A DNA stretch of 53,737 bases, taken from contig CAKSPO010000010.1 of the NCBI GenBank assembly GCA_934481515.1, forward strand, positions 1 through 53,737, given 5' to 3'. The translations under genes were made by a program, and so were the position numbers. Under the pieces are notes generated by a model. The model did no database searches. It was not told the origin of the DNA and worked only from the letters and a program-made list of their open reading frames with translations. Shown here one piece after another: positions 34,173 to 43,447 of the stretch. The DNA is from an uncultured Eubacteriales bacterium. Its GTDB lineage: Bacteria; Bacillota; Clostridia; Oscillospirales; CAG-272. Positions within the stretch are counted from its first letter, which is position 1. Each line of letters opens with the position of its first letter.

Positions 34173-34201
34173 ATTATAGCACTCCGGACGCCGTTTGTCA
34201 A
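34173..34201 (-). promoter_or_regulatory. distal consensus promoter for glnA-ANTAR-pyrG direction
   Basis: Minus strand -35 TTGACA, 17-base spacer, -10 TATAAT. The first 13 bases (TTGACAAACGGCG) are identical to those of the divergent plus-strand promoter at 34241. Confidence 0.75.
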
Positions 34202-34253
34202 TTGCTTTACATTTTTTTCGGATTTTTTTGAAAAAAGGGCTTGACAAACGGCG
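34189..34253. repeat. 13-bp inverted repeat covering both divergent -35 regions
   Basis: CGCCGTTTGTCAA at 34189-34201 and its exact complement TTGACAAACGGCG at 34241-34253, 39 bases apart. Each arm is the -35 and early spacer of one glutamine synthetase promoter, so a common factor could see both. Confidence 0.8.
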
Positions 34254-34269
34254 AAAGAGCGTGTATAAT
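34241..34269 (+). promoter_or_regulatory. promoter of type III glutamine synthetase
   Basis: -35 TTGACA, 17-base spacer, -10 TATAAT, full consensus; the leader to the start codon is about 115 bases. Confidence 0.85.
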
Positions 34270-34289
34270 AGCGCACATCAAAGGCAAAG

Positions 34290-34323
34290 GCGTCGGAGAG
34301 GGATACTCTCAGACGCTTTTTTT
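34290..34323 (+). terminator. terminator-like attenuator in the glnN leader
   Basis: GCGTC-G-GAGAG and CTCTC-A-GACGC pair (one mismatch) around a 5-base loop and are followed by TTTTTTTG. It lies about 15 bases after the predicted transcription start and 70 bases before the coding start, so it can only affect this gene. A second small hairpin, CCTGT-TGTTA-ACAGG (34335-34349), follows. Confidence 0.7.
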
Positions 34324-34392
34324 GCTTTTCCGACCTGTTGTTAACAGGCGCAAAAGCACAACCACACAAAATATTGAGGAGGATTTCAAAGA

Positions 34393-36489
34393 ATGGAAAC
34401 GGTATCGGATTATTTCGGCAGTCTGGTGTTTGATGACCGCGTTATGAAGGCAAAACTTCCGTCGGATGTCTACAAGTCCCTGAAGAAAACCATCGACGAG
34501 GGCGAACGCCTCAACAGCGAGGTTGCCAACGCGGTAGCCGACGCAATGAAGGATTGGGCGGTTGCACATGGTGCTACACACTTCACGCACTGGTTCCAGC
34601 CGCTGACCGGAATCACCGCCGAAAAGCATGACAGCTTCATTTCCCCCTCCCCGGATGGCGGTGTCATCATGGAATTCTCCGGGAAAGAGTTAATCAAAGG
34701 CGAACCGGATGCCTCCTCCTTCCCCTCCGGCGGACTGCGCGCCACCTTTGAAGCACGGGGATATACGGCTTGGGATCCGACCTCTTACGCATTCATCAAG
34801 GATCAGACCCTTTGCATTCCCACTGCCTTCTGCTCCTATGGCGGCGAAGCATTGGATAAGAAAACGCCCCTTTTGCGCTCTATGCAGGCGCTGAACAAGC
34901 AGGCAATGCGCGTCCTCCGTCTTTTTGGAAACGAGGATGTCAAATGCGTTCACACCTCCGTCGGTCCCGAGCAGGAGTATTTTCTCGTAGATAAGGAAAT
35001 GTTCGAAAAACGGCATGATCTGGTCTTTTGCGGCAGAACCCTGTTCGGTGCAAAGCCGCCGAAGGGTCAGGAGCTGGACGATCATTATTTCGGAGTCATC
35101 AAGCCGCGCATCGCCGCCTACATGGCAGACCTGAACCGGGAGCTTTGGAAGCTTGGTGTGCTTGCCAAAACCGAGCACAACGAGGTTGCTCCCGCACAGC
35201 ATGAACTGGCGCCCATCTACTCCACCACCAATATTGCCACCGACCACAATCAGCTGACCATGGAGATCATGCAGAAGGTCGCCTCACACCACGGATTGGT
35301 ATGCCTGCTGCACGAAAAACCGTTTGCAGGGGTCAACGGAAGCGGGAAGCATAACAACTGGTCGATCTCCACCGATACTGGAGTCAACCTCCTGACCCCC
35401 GGCGAAACCCCTTATGAGAATGCACAGTTCCTCCTCTTTCTCTGCGCGGTCATTCAGGCAGTGGACGATTATCAGGATCTGCTCCGCCTGTCGGTTGCAA
35501 CCGCGGGCAACGACCACCGGCTGGGTGCCAACGAAGCGCCTCCCGCCGTCGTCTCTATGTTCCTCGGCGACGAGCTGACCGCGGTGCTGGATGCCATTGA
35601 GACGGAAAAGCCCTATAACGCGGCGGAAAGAACCGTTCTGCGCCTCGGCGTCCATGTTCTGCCGAAATTTGCGCGCGACACCACCGACCGCAACCGTACC
35701 TCTCCCTTTGCCTTCACCGGAAACAAGTTTGAATTCCGGATGCTCGGCTCCTCCAACAGCATCGCCTGCGCCAACATCATGCTCAATGCCGCCGTTGCGG
35801 AATCCCTGAAGCAGTACGCGGACCTTCTGGAAAAATCAGAGGACTTTGAAACAGCCCTGCACGACCTCATCAAAAATACCGTCCGGAATCACAAGCGAAT
35901 CATTTTCAACGGCAACGGCTACGACGACGCATGGATTAAGGAAGCAACCGAAAAACGCGGGCTTCTGAATCTGCGCACCACGCCCGACGCACTTGCCACC
36001 ATTCTGGAAAAGAAAAATACCGATATGCTGATCTCGCAAAAGGTATTTTCCATGGCAGAGATTCACTCCAGATACGAAATCATGCTGGAAAACTATTGCA
36101 AGACCGTCAATATCGAAGCGCTGACCATGACGGATATGGCAAGAAAAGAGATCCTGCCCGCCGTGGAAACCTATGCAAAATCCCTTGCGGAAACCTTTAC
36201 CGCAAAGGTTGCGGCGGTTCCCGGCATCGCCGGAAAATTTGAGCGGAAGCAGATTGCAAAGCTCTCGGAGCTTGCCGACAGCATCGACGAGGCAACCGAG
36301 GCGCTGGAAAATGCGTTGGTGCATTACCGGACGCTGGAAAATGTGACCGAGGCTGCCGAATTCATCCGTGACAAAATTCTTCTCAAAATGGCGGAATTGC
36401 GCGTCGTCTGCGATGAAGCGGAAACGCTGACCGCCAAGGAGTACTGGCCCTTCCCGACCTACGGGGATCTTCTGTTTGGTGTAAAATAA
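34393..36489 (+). CDS. glnN: glutamine synthetase type III
   Basis: 698 aa, the length of GSIII, the large dodecameric form found in Bacteroidetes, cyanobacteria and some Clostridia. Diagnostic stretches include HFTHWFQPLTG, EHDS-type KHDSFI, FPSGGLRATFEARGY, VGPEQEYFLVD, KTEHNEVAPAQHE and GSGKHNNWSI; the catalytic Glu and His residues are present. It makes glutamine from glutamate and ammonia. GAGGAGG lies 12 bases ahead of the ATG. Divergent to the glnA-ANTAR unit, with a leader terminator suggesting control by antitermination. Having both GS types means glutamine synthesis is duplicated here. Confidence 0.96.
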   Translation: METVSDYFGSLVFDDRVMKAKLPSDVYKSLKKTIDEGERLNSEVANAVADAMKDWAVAHGATHFTHWFQPLTGITAEKHDSFISPSPDGGVIMEFSGKELIKGEPDASSFPSGGLRATFEARGYTAWDPTSYAFIKDQTLCIPTAFCSYGGEALDKKTPLLRSMQALNKQAMRVLRLFGNEDVKCVHTSVGPEQEYFLVDKEMFEKRHDLVFCGRTLFGAKPPKGQELDDHYFGVIKPRIAAYMADLNRELWKLGVLAKTEHNEVAPAQHELAPIYSTTNIATDHNQLTMEIMQKVASHHGLVCLLHEKPFAGVNGSGKHNNWSISTDTGVNLLTPGETPYENAQFLLFLCAVIQAVDDYQDLLRLSVATAGNDHRLGANEAPPAVVSMFLGDELTAVLDAIETEKPYNAAERTVLRLGVHVLPKFARDTTDRNRTSPFAFTGNKFEFRMLGSSNSIACANIMLNAAVAESLKQYADLLEKSEDFETALHDLIKNTVRNHKRIIFNGNGYDDAWIKEATEKRGLLNLRTTPDALATILEKKNTDMLISQKVFSMAEIHSRYEIMLENYCKTVNIEALTMTDMARKEILPAVETYAKSLAETFTAKVAAVPGIAGKFERKQIAKLSELADSIDEATEALENALVHYRTLENVTEAAEFIRDKILLKMAELRVVCDEAETLTAKEYWPFPTYGDLLFGVK

Positions 36490-36508
36490 ACAAAATCAAA
36501 AAAGCAAG

Positions 36509-36554
36509 GAGCACCGAAACTCCTGTCGATAACAGGGATTCCGGTGCTCTTTTT
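36509..36554 (+). terminator. intrinsic terminator after glnN
   Basis: GAGCACCG and CGGTGCTC close a hairpin with an inner CCTGT/ACAGG stem; five U residues follow. About 20 bases after the stop codon. Confidence 0.85.
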
Positions 36555-36589
36555 GAAAGCCGGGCGAGCAATTCTGCTTTCCTTATAAA

Positions 36590-36630
36590 AGACAGCCGCA
36601 GACGGAGTTGAAAACCGTCCGCGGCTGTCT
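36590..36630. terminator. bidirectional terminator between glnN and yebC
   Basis: AGACAGCCGC-A-GACGG pairs with CCGTC-C-GCGGCTGTCT around a 9-base loop. The plus tail is TTCCTTTTT and the minus tail TTTTAT, so it can end both convergent genes. Confidence 0.85.
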
Positions 36631-36650
36631 TTCCTTTTTCAAAAAACAGA

Positions 36651-37382
36651 TCAGTCGCAGTTCTCCCAGTTGTGATACACATCCATCACATCGTCATCCT
36701 CTTCCAGCTTTTCCAGAAGCAGGTTCATGAACTTGATGTCGTCCTCATTGGTCAGCGTCACGGAAGTGGAAGCCTGCTTGGTCTTTTCGGCAGAGAGAAT
36801 TTCATACCCTGCCTTTTGCAGATCCTCCTGAATCGCGTAAACATCGTCCGGCTCGGTCGTCACAATAAATACTTCTCCGTCCGACTTGAAATCGGTCGCG
36901 CCTGCTTCCAGCGCCTTTTCCATCAGCTTGTCCTCATCCACGTCGCCGTCCTCGTTGTTGATGACGATCTCGCCGACATCGGAAAACAGATAGCCGACGC
37001 ATCCGGTCTGCCCCATGTTTCCGTGGTATTTGGAGAAATACGCACGCACATTGCCGGCAGTGCGGTTGCGGTTATCCGTAGTGGCGGCGACAATTACGGC
37101 AATTCCTGCCGGTCCGTAGCCCTCATAGGAAACCTCTTCATAGGTCTCACCGGAGGAACCCATTGCCTTCTTGATGCAACGGTCAATGTTATCATTCGGA
37201 ACGTTGTTCGCCTTTGCCTTCTGGATCAGATCCCGCAGTTTGGAGTTGGAAACCGGGTCTCCTCCTCCCTCCTTGACCGCAACGGTAATTTCTTTTCCGA
37301 TCTTGGTAAAGACCTTTCCTCTTGCGGCGTCGGTCTTTTCTTTTTTGTGCTTGATGTTAGCCCATTTGCTGTGTCCGGACAT
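36651..37382 (-). CDS. yebC: YebC/PmpR family regulator or ribosome-associated factor
   Basis: 243 aa. It begins MSGHSKWANIKHKKEKTDA and has GGGDPVSNSKLRDLIQKAKA and the YEGYGPAGIAVIV segment, which together define the YebC family. Members were described as transcription factors, and recent work links them to translation of proline-rich stretches. Length and all conserved segments are normal. It is convergent to glnN with a shared terminator and is separated from argS by about 70 bases. Confidence 0.95.
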   Translation of the reverse strand: MSGHSKWANIKHKKEKTDAARGKVFTKIGKEITVAVKEGGGDPVSNSKLRDLIQKAKANNVPNDNIDRCIKKAMGSSGETYEEVSYEGYGPAGIAVIVAATTDNRNRTAGNVRAYFSKYHGNMGQTGCVGYLFSDVGEIVINNEDGDVDEDKLMEKALEAGATDFKSDGEVFIVTTEPDDVYAIQEDLQKAGYEILSAEKTKQASTSVTLTNEDDIKFMNLLLEKLEEDDDVMDVYHNWENCD

Positions 37383-37451
37383 CTTTTTATTATCCTTTCC
37401 TGAAAAATAGAATCTGTATCAAATCATGGTATCCGATCCGGGAGCGCTCTG

Positions 37452-39185
37452 TCAGACGCGTTCCGTCTTCCGCAGGCAGATCAGATCAAACGCATTGCCC
37501 AAAACAATTTTGGTCGCCTCCGTCAGCCGCAGGCGGGATGCACGGACGGCAGGATCGGCGGCAGACAGAATGGGACAATTGTGGTAGAAACGGTTGAACG
37601 CCGCCGCGACATCCAGAATAAATCTGGTAATATAGCTCGGTTCATAGTCCTCCAGCGCGGCAACCACCCGCTCTCCGAAGCGGCAGAGTGTTTTTGCCAG
37701 CGTCAGCTCTTCCTCGCACTCCAAGGGAGCCGGCTCCGTGCCGACCTCTCCGGCGCGGGAGAGCAACGAGCAGGCGCGCGCATAGGTGTACTGCACATAA
37801 GGACCGGTATTCCCGTCGAAGCTGAGTGCATCCTCCATCACAAAGTTGATGTCCTTCATCCGGTTGTTACTCAGATAATAGAACACCACCGCGCCGACGC
37901 CGATGGATTCGGCAACCTCGTCCTTGTTTTCCAGATCCGGGTTTTTCTCTTCGATAATCCCGCGCACCTTCTCAATGGCAAGTGCGAACAGGTCGCGCAG
38001 AAGCACCACGTTTCCGGTGCGGGTGGCAAGCTTTTCTCCGTTGAGAGAAACCGTTCCGTAAGGAACATGCACCAGCTCGTTGTACCACGGGTACCCCATC
38101 AGCTCCACCACCTTGAACCACTGTGCAAAATGGAGACACTGCTGTGCACTGGTCACGTAAATGGCTTTGTCAAAGTGGTAGGTTTCCTTCCGGTAAACCG
38201 CGGCGGCAATGTCCCGCGTCGGATAGAGCGTGGAACCGTCCCGCTTCAGAATCAGGCAAGGCGGCATATTGTAGGCGGAAAGATCGACAATGGACGCCCC
38301 GTCGTCCACCTTCAAAAGGTTCATGTCGCGCAGTTTCTGCACCTGCGCCGGCATTTTATCGGTATAAAAGCTCTCGCCCTTGTAGGAATCAAAGGTGATG
38401 CCGAGCTGGCGGTAGGTCTTGTTGTATTCCTCCAGACTGATGGAAACAAACCAGCGCCACAGCTCCAGATTTTCCTCGTCGCCGGTCTCCAGCTTGTGAA
38501 ATTCGGCGCGGGACTCGTCTGCCAGAGCTTCATTTCCGGGGATTCCCTTCTCGGGGTCTCCCTTGATCTCATTGTTGATCCGGACATACAGCTCCACCAG
38601 CTTGTCAATGCCGCCCTTTTCCACCGCTTCGCGGCTTCCCCACTTGCGGTAGGCAACGATCAGCTTTCCGAACTGTGTACCCCAGTCGCCGAGATAATTG
38701 ATGCCGAAACACTCGTACCCGGCAAATTCGTGCAGCTTGCGCAAGGAATGCCCGATCACCGTCGTGCCGAGATGCCCGATATGGAACGGCTTTGCCACGT
38801 TGGGAGAGGAATAATCCAGAACAACCTTCTTCCCTTTTCCGAACGCCTGTGCGCCGTAACGGTCTCCCTCTGCAAGAATCTGCGGGAGAACGGTGTCGGA
38901 AAGATACCGGTTGGAAACGACAAAGTTAAGGTACCCGCTGACTGCGGACACCTGTCCGATGCAGTCGTCCTGCAAACGACCGCAAAGCTCTGCGGCAATC
39001 TGCGCGGGAGCGCGGCGCAAGGTCTTGCTCAGCCGGAAGCAGGGAAAAGCCAGATCTCCCATCGTGGGATCCGGCGGGTACTCCAAAAGCCCGATGATCT
39101 CCTCTTCATTCAGCTCCGCGTCCGCGTTCAGCTCCCGAACCGCCTCCGCAATTTTTCCGGCAATGCGCCTTTTGATCGTCTGCAT
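37452..39185 (-). CDS. argS: arginyl-tRNA synthetase
   Basis: 577 aa class I synthetase. Present are the N-terminal Add1 domain, the HIGH motif in SSPNVAKPFHIGHLGTT (about 125-141), and the C-terminal anticodon-binding domain ending LGNAFDLICLRKTERV; the KMSKS region is relaxed, as usual in ArgRS (NGEKLATRTG). It charges tRNA-Arg. A promoter (39244-39272) lies just upstream, overlapping the end of the previous gene, so it is transcribed independently of ybaK. Confidence 0.97.
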   Translation of the reverse strand: MQTIKRRIAGKIAEAVRELNADAELNEEEIIGLLEYPPDPTMGDLAFPCFRLSKTLRRAPAQIAAELCGRLQDDCIGQVSAVSGYLNFVVSNRYLSDTVLPQILAEGDRYGAQAFGKGKKVVLDYSSPNVAKPFHIGHLGTTVIGHSLRKLHEFAGYECFGINYLGDWGTQFGKLIVAYRKWGSREAVEKGGIDKLVELYVRINNEIKGDPEKGIPGNEALADESRAEFHKLETGDEENLELWRWFVSISLEEYNKTYRQLGITFDSYKGESFYTDKMPAQVQKLRDMNLLKVDDGASIVDLSAYNMPPCLILKRDGSTLYPTRDIAAAVYRKETYHFDKAIYVTSAQQCLHFAQWFKVVELMGYPWYNELVHVPYGTVSLNGEKLATRTGNVVLLRDLFALAIEKVRGIIEEKNPDLENKDEVAESIGVGAVVFYYLSNNRMKDINFVMEDALSFDGNTGPYVQYTYARACSLLSRAGEVGTEPAPLECEEELTLAKTLCRFGERVVAALEDYEPSYITRFILDVAAAFNRFYHNCPILSAADPAVRASRLRLTEATKIVLGNAFDLICLRKTERV

Positions 39186-39243
39186 ACTGTTATCCTTTCA
39201 GAAAAAACATTCCGTTTCTGCGGTCATAAAATCTCATTTTATA

Positions 39244-39272
39244 ATTATAACGGATTTTCCTCCGTTTTGCAA
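39244..39272 (-). promoter_or_regulatory. promoter of argS
   Basis: Minus strand -35 TTGCAA, 17-base spacer, -10 TATAAT. The spacer contains the palindrome CGGA-GGAAAA-TCCG. Confidence 0.65.
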
Positions 39273-39275
39273 GCC

Positions 39276-39758
39276 CTATTTTTCATTATTTCCCGTCAGA
39301 GCCGCCGTTTTTGCTTGTATAAATTGCAACAAATCCGCACGGGACAGCAAAAGCTGTGCTCCGCGGGTACCGGAACTGACCGTAATCTTCTCCCATTGCA
39401 GAGCGCTTTCGTCCACATACGTCGGAAAATGCTTCTTCATTCCGATCGGAGAACAGCCGCCCCGGATATATCCCGTCAGGCCGAGCAAATCCTTCACATG
39501 CACCATTTCGATCTTTTTATTTCCCGTCAGAGTGGCGGCACGGCGCAGGTCAATCTCCTCCGCCACAGGAACACAAAACACCAGATATCCGGTCTTGTCC
39601 CCGTGCGCTACCAGTGTTTTGAACATCTGCTCCGGCGGGAAATGCAGCTCTTCCGAAATGTGCATTCCGCTCAGATCGTTTTCGTCCACCGTGTAGGTCA
39701 ATACCTCATAAGAAATTTTTGCGGCATCCAGCATCCGCATCGCATTCGTTTTCTGCAT
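39276..39758 (-). CDS. ybaK: Cys-tRNA(Pro) deacylase YbaK/EbsC family
   Basis: 160 aa. MQKTNAMRMLDAAKI, FKTLVAHGDKTGYLVFCVP, and the GYIRGGCSPIGMKKHFPTY segment (family Lys and Gly-rich loop) match YbaK, which removes cysteine wrongly attached to tRNA-Pro. The ATG at 39756-39758 has GGAG in front; an upstream start would overlap the NAD(P)HX enzyme gene more deeply. It follows that gene by about 46 bases. Length is standard. Confidence 0.93.
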   Translation of the reverse strand: MQKTNAMRMLDAAKISYEVLTYTVDENDLSGMHISEELHFPPEQMFKTLVAHGDKTGYLVFCVPVAEEIDLRRAATLTGNKKIEMVHVKDLLGLTGYIRGGCSPIGMKKHFPTYVDESALQWEKITVSSGTRGAQLLLSRADLLQFIQAKTAALTGNNEK

Positions 39759-39804
39759 TGCATTCTCCTTTTCTCCCGCATCTGCGGCATCCGCATTCGC
39801 GGTA

Positions 39805-41322
39805 TTACCGGGCACGGAGCGTTCCTCCCGCCTCCATGAGTTCTCTGACCGCGAAAGGAAGCTGTTCCACCGTGTCCGACGCGATCATACTGACCGGGTT
39901 GCTTTTCTCCTCGGCAAGCTCTCCCGCCCGTCCCGCGAGATACGCGCCGCAGGCGGCTGTCAACAGCGGAGAGGCGGTACTGTATCCGAACAGTCCGGCA
40001 AGAACACCGGAAAGCACATCCCCGCTTCCCGCCGTCGCCATTCCGGCACAGCCGCGGTTTACAAGGAGCGTGTCCCTGCCGTCGCTGACCACCGTACAGC
40101 TTCCCTTCAGGAGCAGACAAACGCCGTACTGTGCCGCAAATTCTCTTGCATGCCGGACAGGATCCCGCAAAATCTCTCCGACCGGAATCCCGGAAAGCCG
40201 CTCAAATTCCTTCGGATGCGGTGTCAGCACCACACGGCATCCGGTACGCCCAAGAACGGAAAGATCCGTTTTTGCCAGCGTATTGAGCCCGTCCGCGTCA
40301 ATCACCAATGGAATGCTTCCCTTTTCCAAAAGGTACAAAAGAATCTTTTCATATTCCGGACTGCTCCCCCAACCCATACCGACCGCCATCGCCGCCTGCC
40401 GTTCCAGAAGCCGGTCCAGAAGCTCCGGACAATATTGCATCTTTCCGGAAGCGTCCGACGGAACCGATAGCAATGTACTTTCCAGAAGATAAGGAGCTAC
40501 CGCGCCGCTCACCGATGCAGGAACCGCCAGCTGAACCACTCCGCAGCCACAGCGGAGCGCCGAGGCGCTGAGGTTTGCAAGCTTTGCGGCTCCCGCATAT
40601 TCGGGAGAGCCGCCGAATACGGTAACATATCCGAAATCCCCTTTGTTACAAAAATGCGGACGCGGTTGCAGAACCGAAGCAAAATCCCCCGCCTCCGCCA
40701 GATACAGGTGCTCTTCCGGAACCGGGATTCCGATGTCCGCGTTCCGCAGCTTCCCGATCACATCCCGGGCACGGTTGAGAAAATGCCCCGGCTTGCGGGT
40801 ACCGATCGAAACCGTCAGATCGGAGTGCACGCACAGAGAAGAAAGCCCGTTGTCGCCGGAAAGTCCGCTGTTGATGTCGGCGGAAATCACGGTCTTTCCG
40901 CTTCGGTTGATCGCGCGGATCACCCCGGCAAACGGCTCCGAAACCTCCCCACGGAACCCGGTTCCGAACAGGCAGTCCACAATTTCCGCATAAGCGGAAA
41001 AATCCGTTTTCTCCGTACAGGGGCAGGAAGGAATTCCTTCCCGCATACAGGCATCATAGAAAAAACGACCGTCCGGAGAAAACCGATCTTCAACCAAAAA
41101 GAGCGTGCAGGAGATGCCTTTTTCGTGAAGGAAAAGCGCCAACGCATATCCGTCCCCGGCGTTGTTCCCCGTTCCGCAGACAATGGCGGTGCACCCCGCA
41201 AACGGGTAAGCCTCCGAAATTTCTCTTGCCGCACGCTCCATCAGCTCCCGACCGGAAATGCCCCGCCGCTGTTCCGCCGCATCCGCCTCCCGCATGCCCA
41301 TCACACTGACAACCGCCTGCAT
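39805..41322 (-). CDS. nnr: bifunctional NAD(P)HX epimerase / ADP-dependent NAD(P)HX dehydratase
   Basis: 505 aa fusion common in Clostridia. The N-terminal YjeF epimerase domain (about 1-210) has GTGNNAGDGYALA and IVDCLFGTGFRG; the C-terminal dehydratase domain has GDFGYVTVFGGSPEYAGAA, GMGWGSSPEY and AGSGDVLSGVLAGL with the catalytic Asp. Together they repair hydrated NAD(P)H. The ATG follows GGAAGAAAGG. Upstream is the divergent mecA gene. Confidence 0.95.
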   Translation of the reverse strand: MQAVVSVMGMREADAAEQRRGISGRELMERAAREISEAYPFAGCTAIVCGTGNNAGDGYALALFLHEKGISCTLFLVEDRFSPDGRFFYDACMREGIPSCPCTEKTDFSAYAEIVDCLFGTGFRGEVSEPFAGVIRAINRSGKTVISADINSGLSGDNGLSSLCVHSDLTVSIGTRKPGHFLNRARDVIGKLRNADIGIPVPEEHLYLAEAGDFASVLQPRPHFCNKGDFGYVTVFGGSPEYAGAAKLANLSASALRCGCGVVQLAVPASVSGAVAPYLLESTLLSVPSDASGKMQYCPELLDRLLERQAAMAVGMGWGSSPEYEKILLYLLEKGSIPLVIDADGLNTLAKTDLSVLGRTGCRVVLTPHPKEFERLSGIPVGEILRDPVRHAREFAAQYGVCLLLKGSCTVVSDGRDTLLVNRGCAGMATAGSGDVLSGVLAGLFGYSTASPLLTAACGAYLAGRAGELAEEKSNPVSMIASDTVEQLPFAVRELMEAGGTLRAR

Positions 41323-41412
41323 GGTTTCTTCCTTTCTTCCGCAAAAATCCGCCGGACATCTTTTCCCGCCCGACCGGATCGTCCCCGCGGAAAATTACCA
41401 TATTTTTAGGGG

Positions 41413-41441
41413 TTCCCATTCCGCCCCCACCGGACTATAAT
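41413..41441 (+). promoter_or_regulatory. promoter candidate for mecA
   Basis: -35 TTCCCA (4 of 6), 17-base spacer, -10 TATAAT, about 60 bases before the coding start. Confidence 0.5.
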
Positions 41442-41498
41442 GAATAGTAAGTCAATTGTTCCGAAATTGAACCTTTTTCCGAAAGGAGTGACTGCTGT

Positions 41499-42131
41499 AT
41501 GGAACTGATCCGTATCAGCGACCGCAAACTCAAACTGATGCTGACCCCTACGGATATGTGCCATTTTGAGCTGAACGCCGACAGCTTCGGAGAGGACACC
41601 GCGCAAATGCACCGAACCTTCCGCCTGCTTCTGGAGGAAATCCGCAAACAAACCGACTTTGAGGCGGACGACCGGCAGATTTCCGTCCAGTTTTTCCCCT
41701 CCAGAGAGGGGGGATGCGAAATGTTCATCAGCGACCTGACCAAAACCGAAGCACTGCCGCCGGAGCAGGAAAAGCTTCCGCTCCTGCGCGAAGCACCGCG
41801 CCGTCAACGGCTTTCCAGAAGCGTCTCCGGCGGCTTCCGCCGGGAATGCATTTACCGTTTTCCGGAGTTGAATGCACTTCTGTCCGTCTGCAAAAGGCTG
41901 CTCACCATCGGGTACCTCGGAAAAAGCTGTGCATGGCGTGACACACACGGCGCGTTTTACCTGCTTCTCTCCGTCCGGACACCAAGTCCCTTTTCCATGC
42001 CGGAGGAGCTGCAATTCCTCTCGGAATACGGAAGCATCGAAAATACGGCAATGTTCCGTCTTTACATCCGTGAGCACGGAAGTGCGATTTGCGCAGAGAG
42101 CGCCGTGCGCCGTCTCGGAGAGCTGGCATAA
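41499..42131 (+). CDS. mecA: MecA-like adaptor protein
   Basis: 210 aa. The N-terminal domain (MELIRISDRKLKLMLTPTDM, then a helix FRLLLEEIRKQTDF) and a C-terminal ClpC-binding type domain (ALLSVCKRLLTIGYLGKSCAW) match the MecA/YpbH family. In Bacillus it delivers targets such as ComK to ClpC-ClpP and controls competence and sporulation steps. AAAGGAG lies 10 bases before the ATG. The central linker (about 78-112) is poorly conserved. Targets in this organism are unknown. Confidence 0.9.
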   Translation: MELIRISDRKLKLMLTPTDMCHFELNADSFGEDTAQMHRTFRLLLEEIRKQTDFEADDRQISVQFFPSREGGCEMFISDLTKTEALPPEQEKLPLLREAPRRQRLSRSVSGGFRRECIYRFPELNALLSVCKRLLTIGYLGKSCAWRDTHGAFYLLLSVRTPSPFSMPEELQFLSEYGSIENTAMFRLYIREHGSAICAESAVRRLGELA

Positions 42132-42166
42132 CTCCGGAGCAGTTCATTCGCTCCGAAAAATATCTT

Positions 42167-43447
42167 TCAGAGGATTCCGCGATCCACGCAGGATTCGATA
42201 TACTCTGCAAACAGAGAGTTCGGCCATGTGAACCACTCCCGCGTAAAAGCCGACGGATTGTTTGCATCAAAGCCCTCGTGCAGATACCCCGTCCCCGCGT
42301 CGGTCTGAGCGAGCATCCGCAGAATCTCCCGTTCCTCCTCCGGGTCGGTGGAGGTCATCCCCTGCATCACCAGCGCCATATGCCAGATATAGCCGTCCGG
42401 TGTATGCCGGGAACCGATTCCCTTGGCATAGCTTCCCTCAAAATAAAACGGATTTTCCGGGCTGAGCAAAAACTTTCTGGTATTGCGGTAGAGTGGGTCG
42501 GTCGCGTCCGCGTAACCGATATAAGGAATTGAGAGCAGACTCGGAATGTTTGCGTCGTCAATCAGCGAATAATGCCCCATTCCGTCCGTCTCACACGCAT
42601 AGATGCTTCCGAATTCCGGGTGCTCCACCACGCAATGCTTCCGGATTCCCGCATCAATCTCTGCGGCGAGACGTCGGCACTCCTCCGACAAGGCGGTATT
42701 CCCGCAAACCGACTCCAGCATCTCCGCCATATATCCGAGCACGACCACCGCAAACATTTCCGATGCCGTCAGATACCCGTAGGTGCATCCGTCGTCACTC
42801 GGACGGAAGCCGGACCATGTCATACCCGTCACGGCAACCGGTGTACCGATGCCGTCATTTGGAATGGTATCCCACGGAACCGAAACCTTCGGGCGGATAA
42901 ACCGATAGGGTGAACGCGCATCGTGATGCTGTTCCCGCCGCCAGACTTCCAGAACCACCCGCACGCTCTTTTCCAGCTCTGTGCGGATCAGCTCTTCCCG
43001 TCCGGTCTCCTTCCAGTACAGATACAGAAGGCGGAACGGATAGCAAAGCGAATCCACCTCGTATTTTCGCTCAAACACCCACGGATTATTTCGTGGCAGA
43101 TCGTCCGTATGTCCCTCGCCGTTCGGTTCCCGGTTGAATGCGTTGGCGTATGGGTCAATGGAAATATACATCAGCTGGCGGCGGATGACCCCTTCAATCA
43201 GAGTCCCCACCTCCGCGTCCTTAGAAATTCTTACATAATGTGTCACCTGTGCCGCAGAATCTCGTAGCCACATGGCAGGGATGTCTCCGGTCAGGACAAA
43301 ACAGCTTCCGTCCGCCTGCGGCTCCAATACGCTCTGCGCGGTATGCGGATAGCAGTTCCGGTACATCGCGGCAAGTTTCGGGTGTTTTGCCAGCCGCTCC
43401 GCGTACAGCTCGGTATGTTCCCGGATTGCAATCGGTATCTGTTTCAT
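42167..43447 (-). CDS. glycoside hydrolase family 125 (exo-alpha-1,6-mannosidase type)
   Basis: 426 aa. Conserved stretches SVLEPQADGSCFVLTGDIPA, MWLRDSAAQV, DDLPRNNPWVFERKYEVDS and GFRPSDDGCTYGYL are those of GH125 (formerly DUF1237), inverting exo-alpha-1,6-mannosidases that trim mannans and N-glycans. No signal peptide, so it acts in the cytosol on imported sugar. The ATG at 43445-43447 follows GGAGGCGGAAG and overlaps the stop of the upstream glycosidase as ATGA, giving translational coupling. Confidence 0.93.
   Translation of the reverse strand: MKQIPIAIREHTELYAERLAKHPKLAAMYRNCYPHTAQSVLEPQADGSCFVLTGDIPAMWLRDSAAQVTHYVRISKDAEVGTLIEGVIRRQLMYISIDPYANAFNREPNGEGHTDDLPRNNPWVFERKYEVDSLCYPFRLLYLYWKETGREELIRTELEKSVRVVLEVWRREQHHDARSPYRFIRPKVSVPWDTIPNDGIGTPVAVTGMTWSGFRPSDDGCTYGYLTASEMFAVVVLGYMAEMLESVCGNTALSEECRRLAAEIDAGIRKHCVVEHPEFGSIYACETDGMGHYSLIDDANIPSLLSIPYIGYADATDPLYRNTRKFLLSPENPFYFEGSYAKGIGSRHTPDGYIWHMALVMQGMTSTDPEEEREILRMLAQTDAGTGYLHEGFDANNPSAFTREWFTWPNSLFAEYIESCVDRGIL

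Noticed and set aside
37581..39839. 752-codon open frame on the plus strand opposite argS and ybaK
   Set aside because: It is the antisense shadow of two well-supported genes; composition and lack of any motif or ribosome site argue against coding.
41406..42077. 223-codon minus-strand open frame opposite mecA
   Set aside because: MecA on the plus strand has family motifs and a good ribosome site; the antisense frame has neither.
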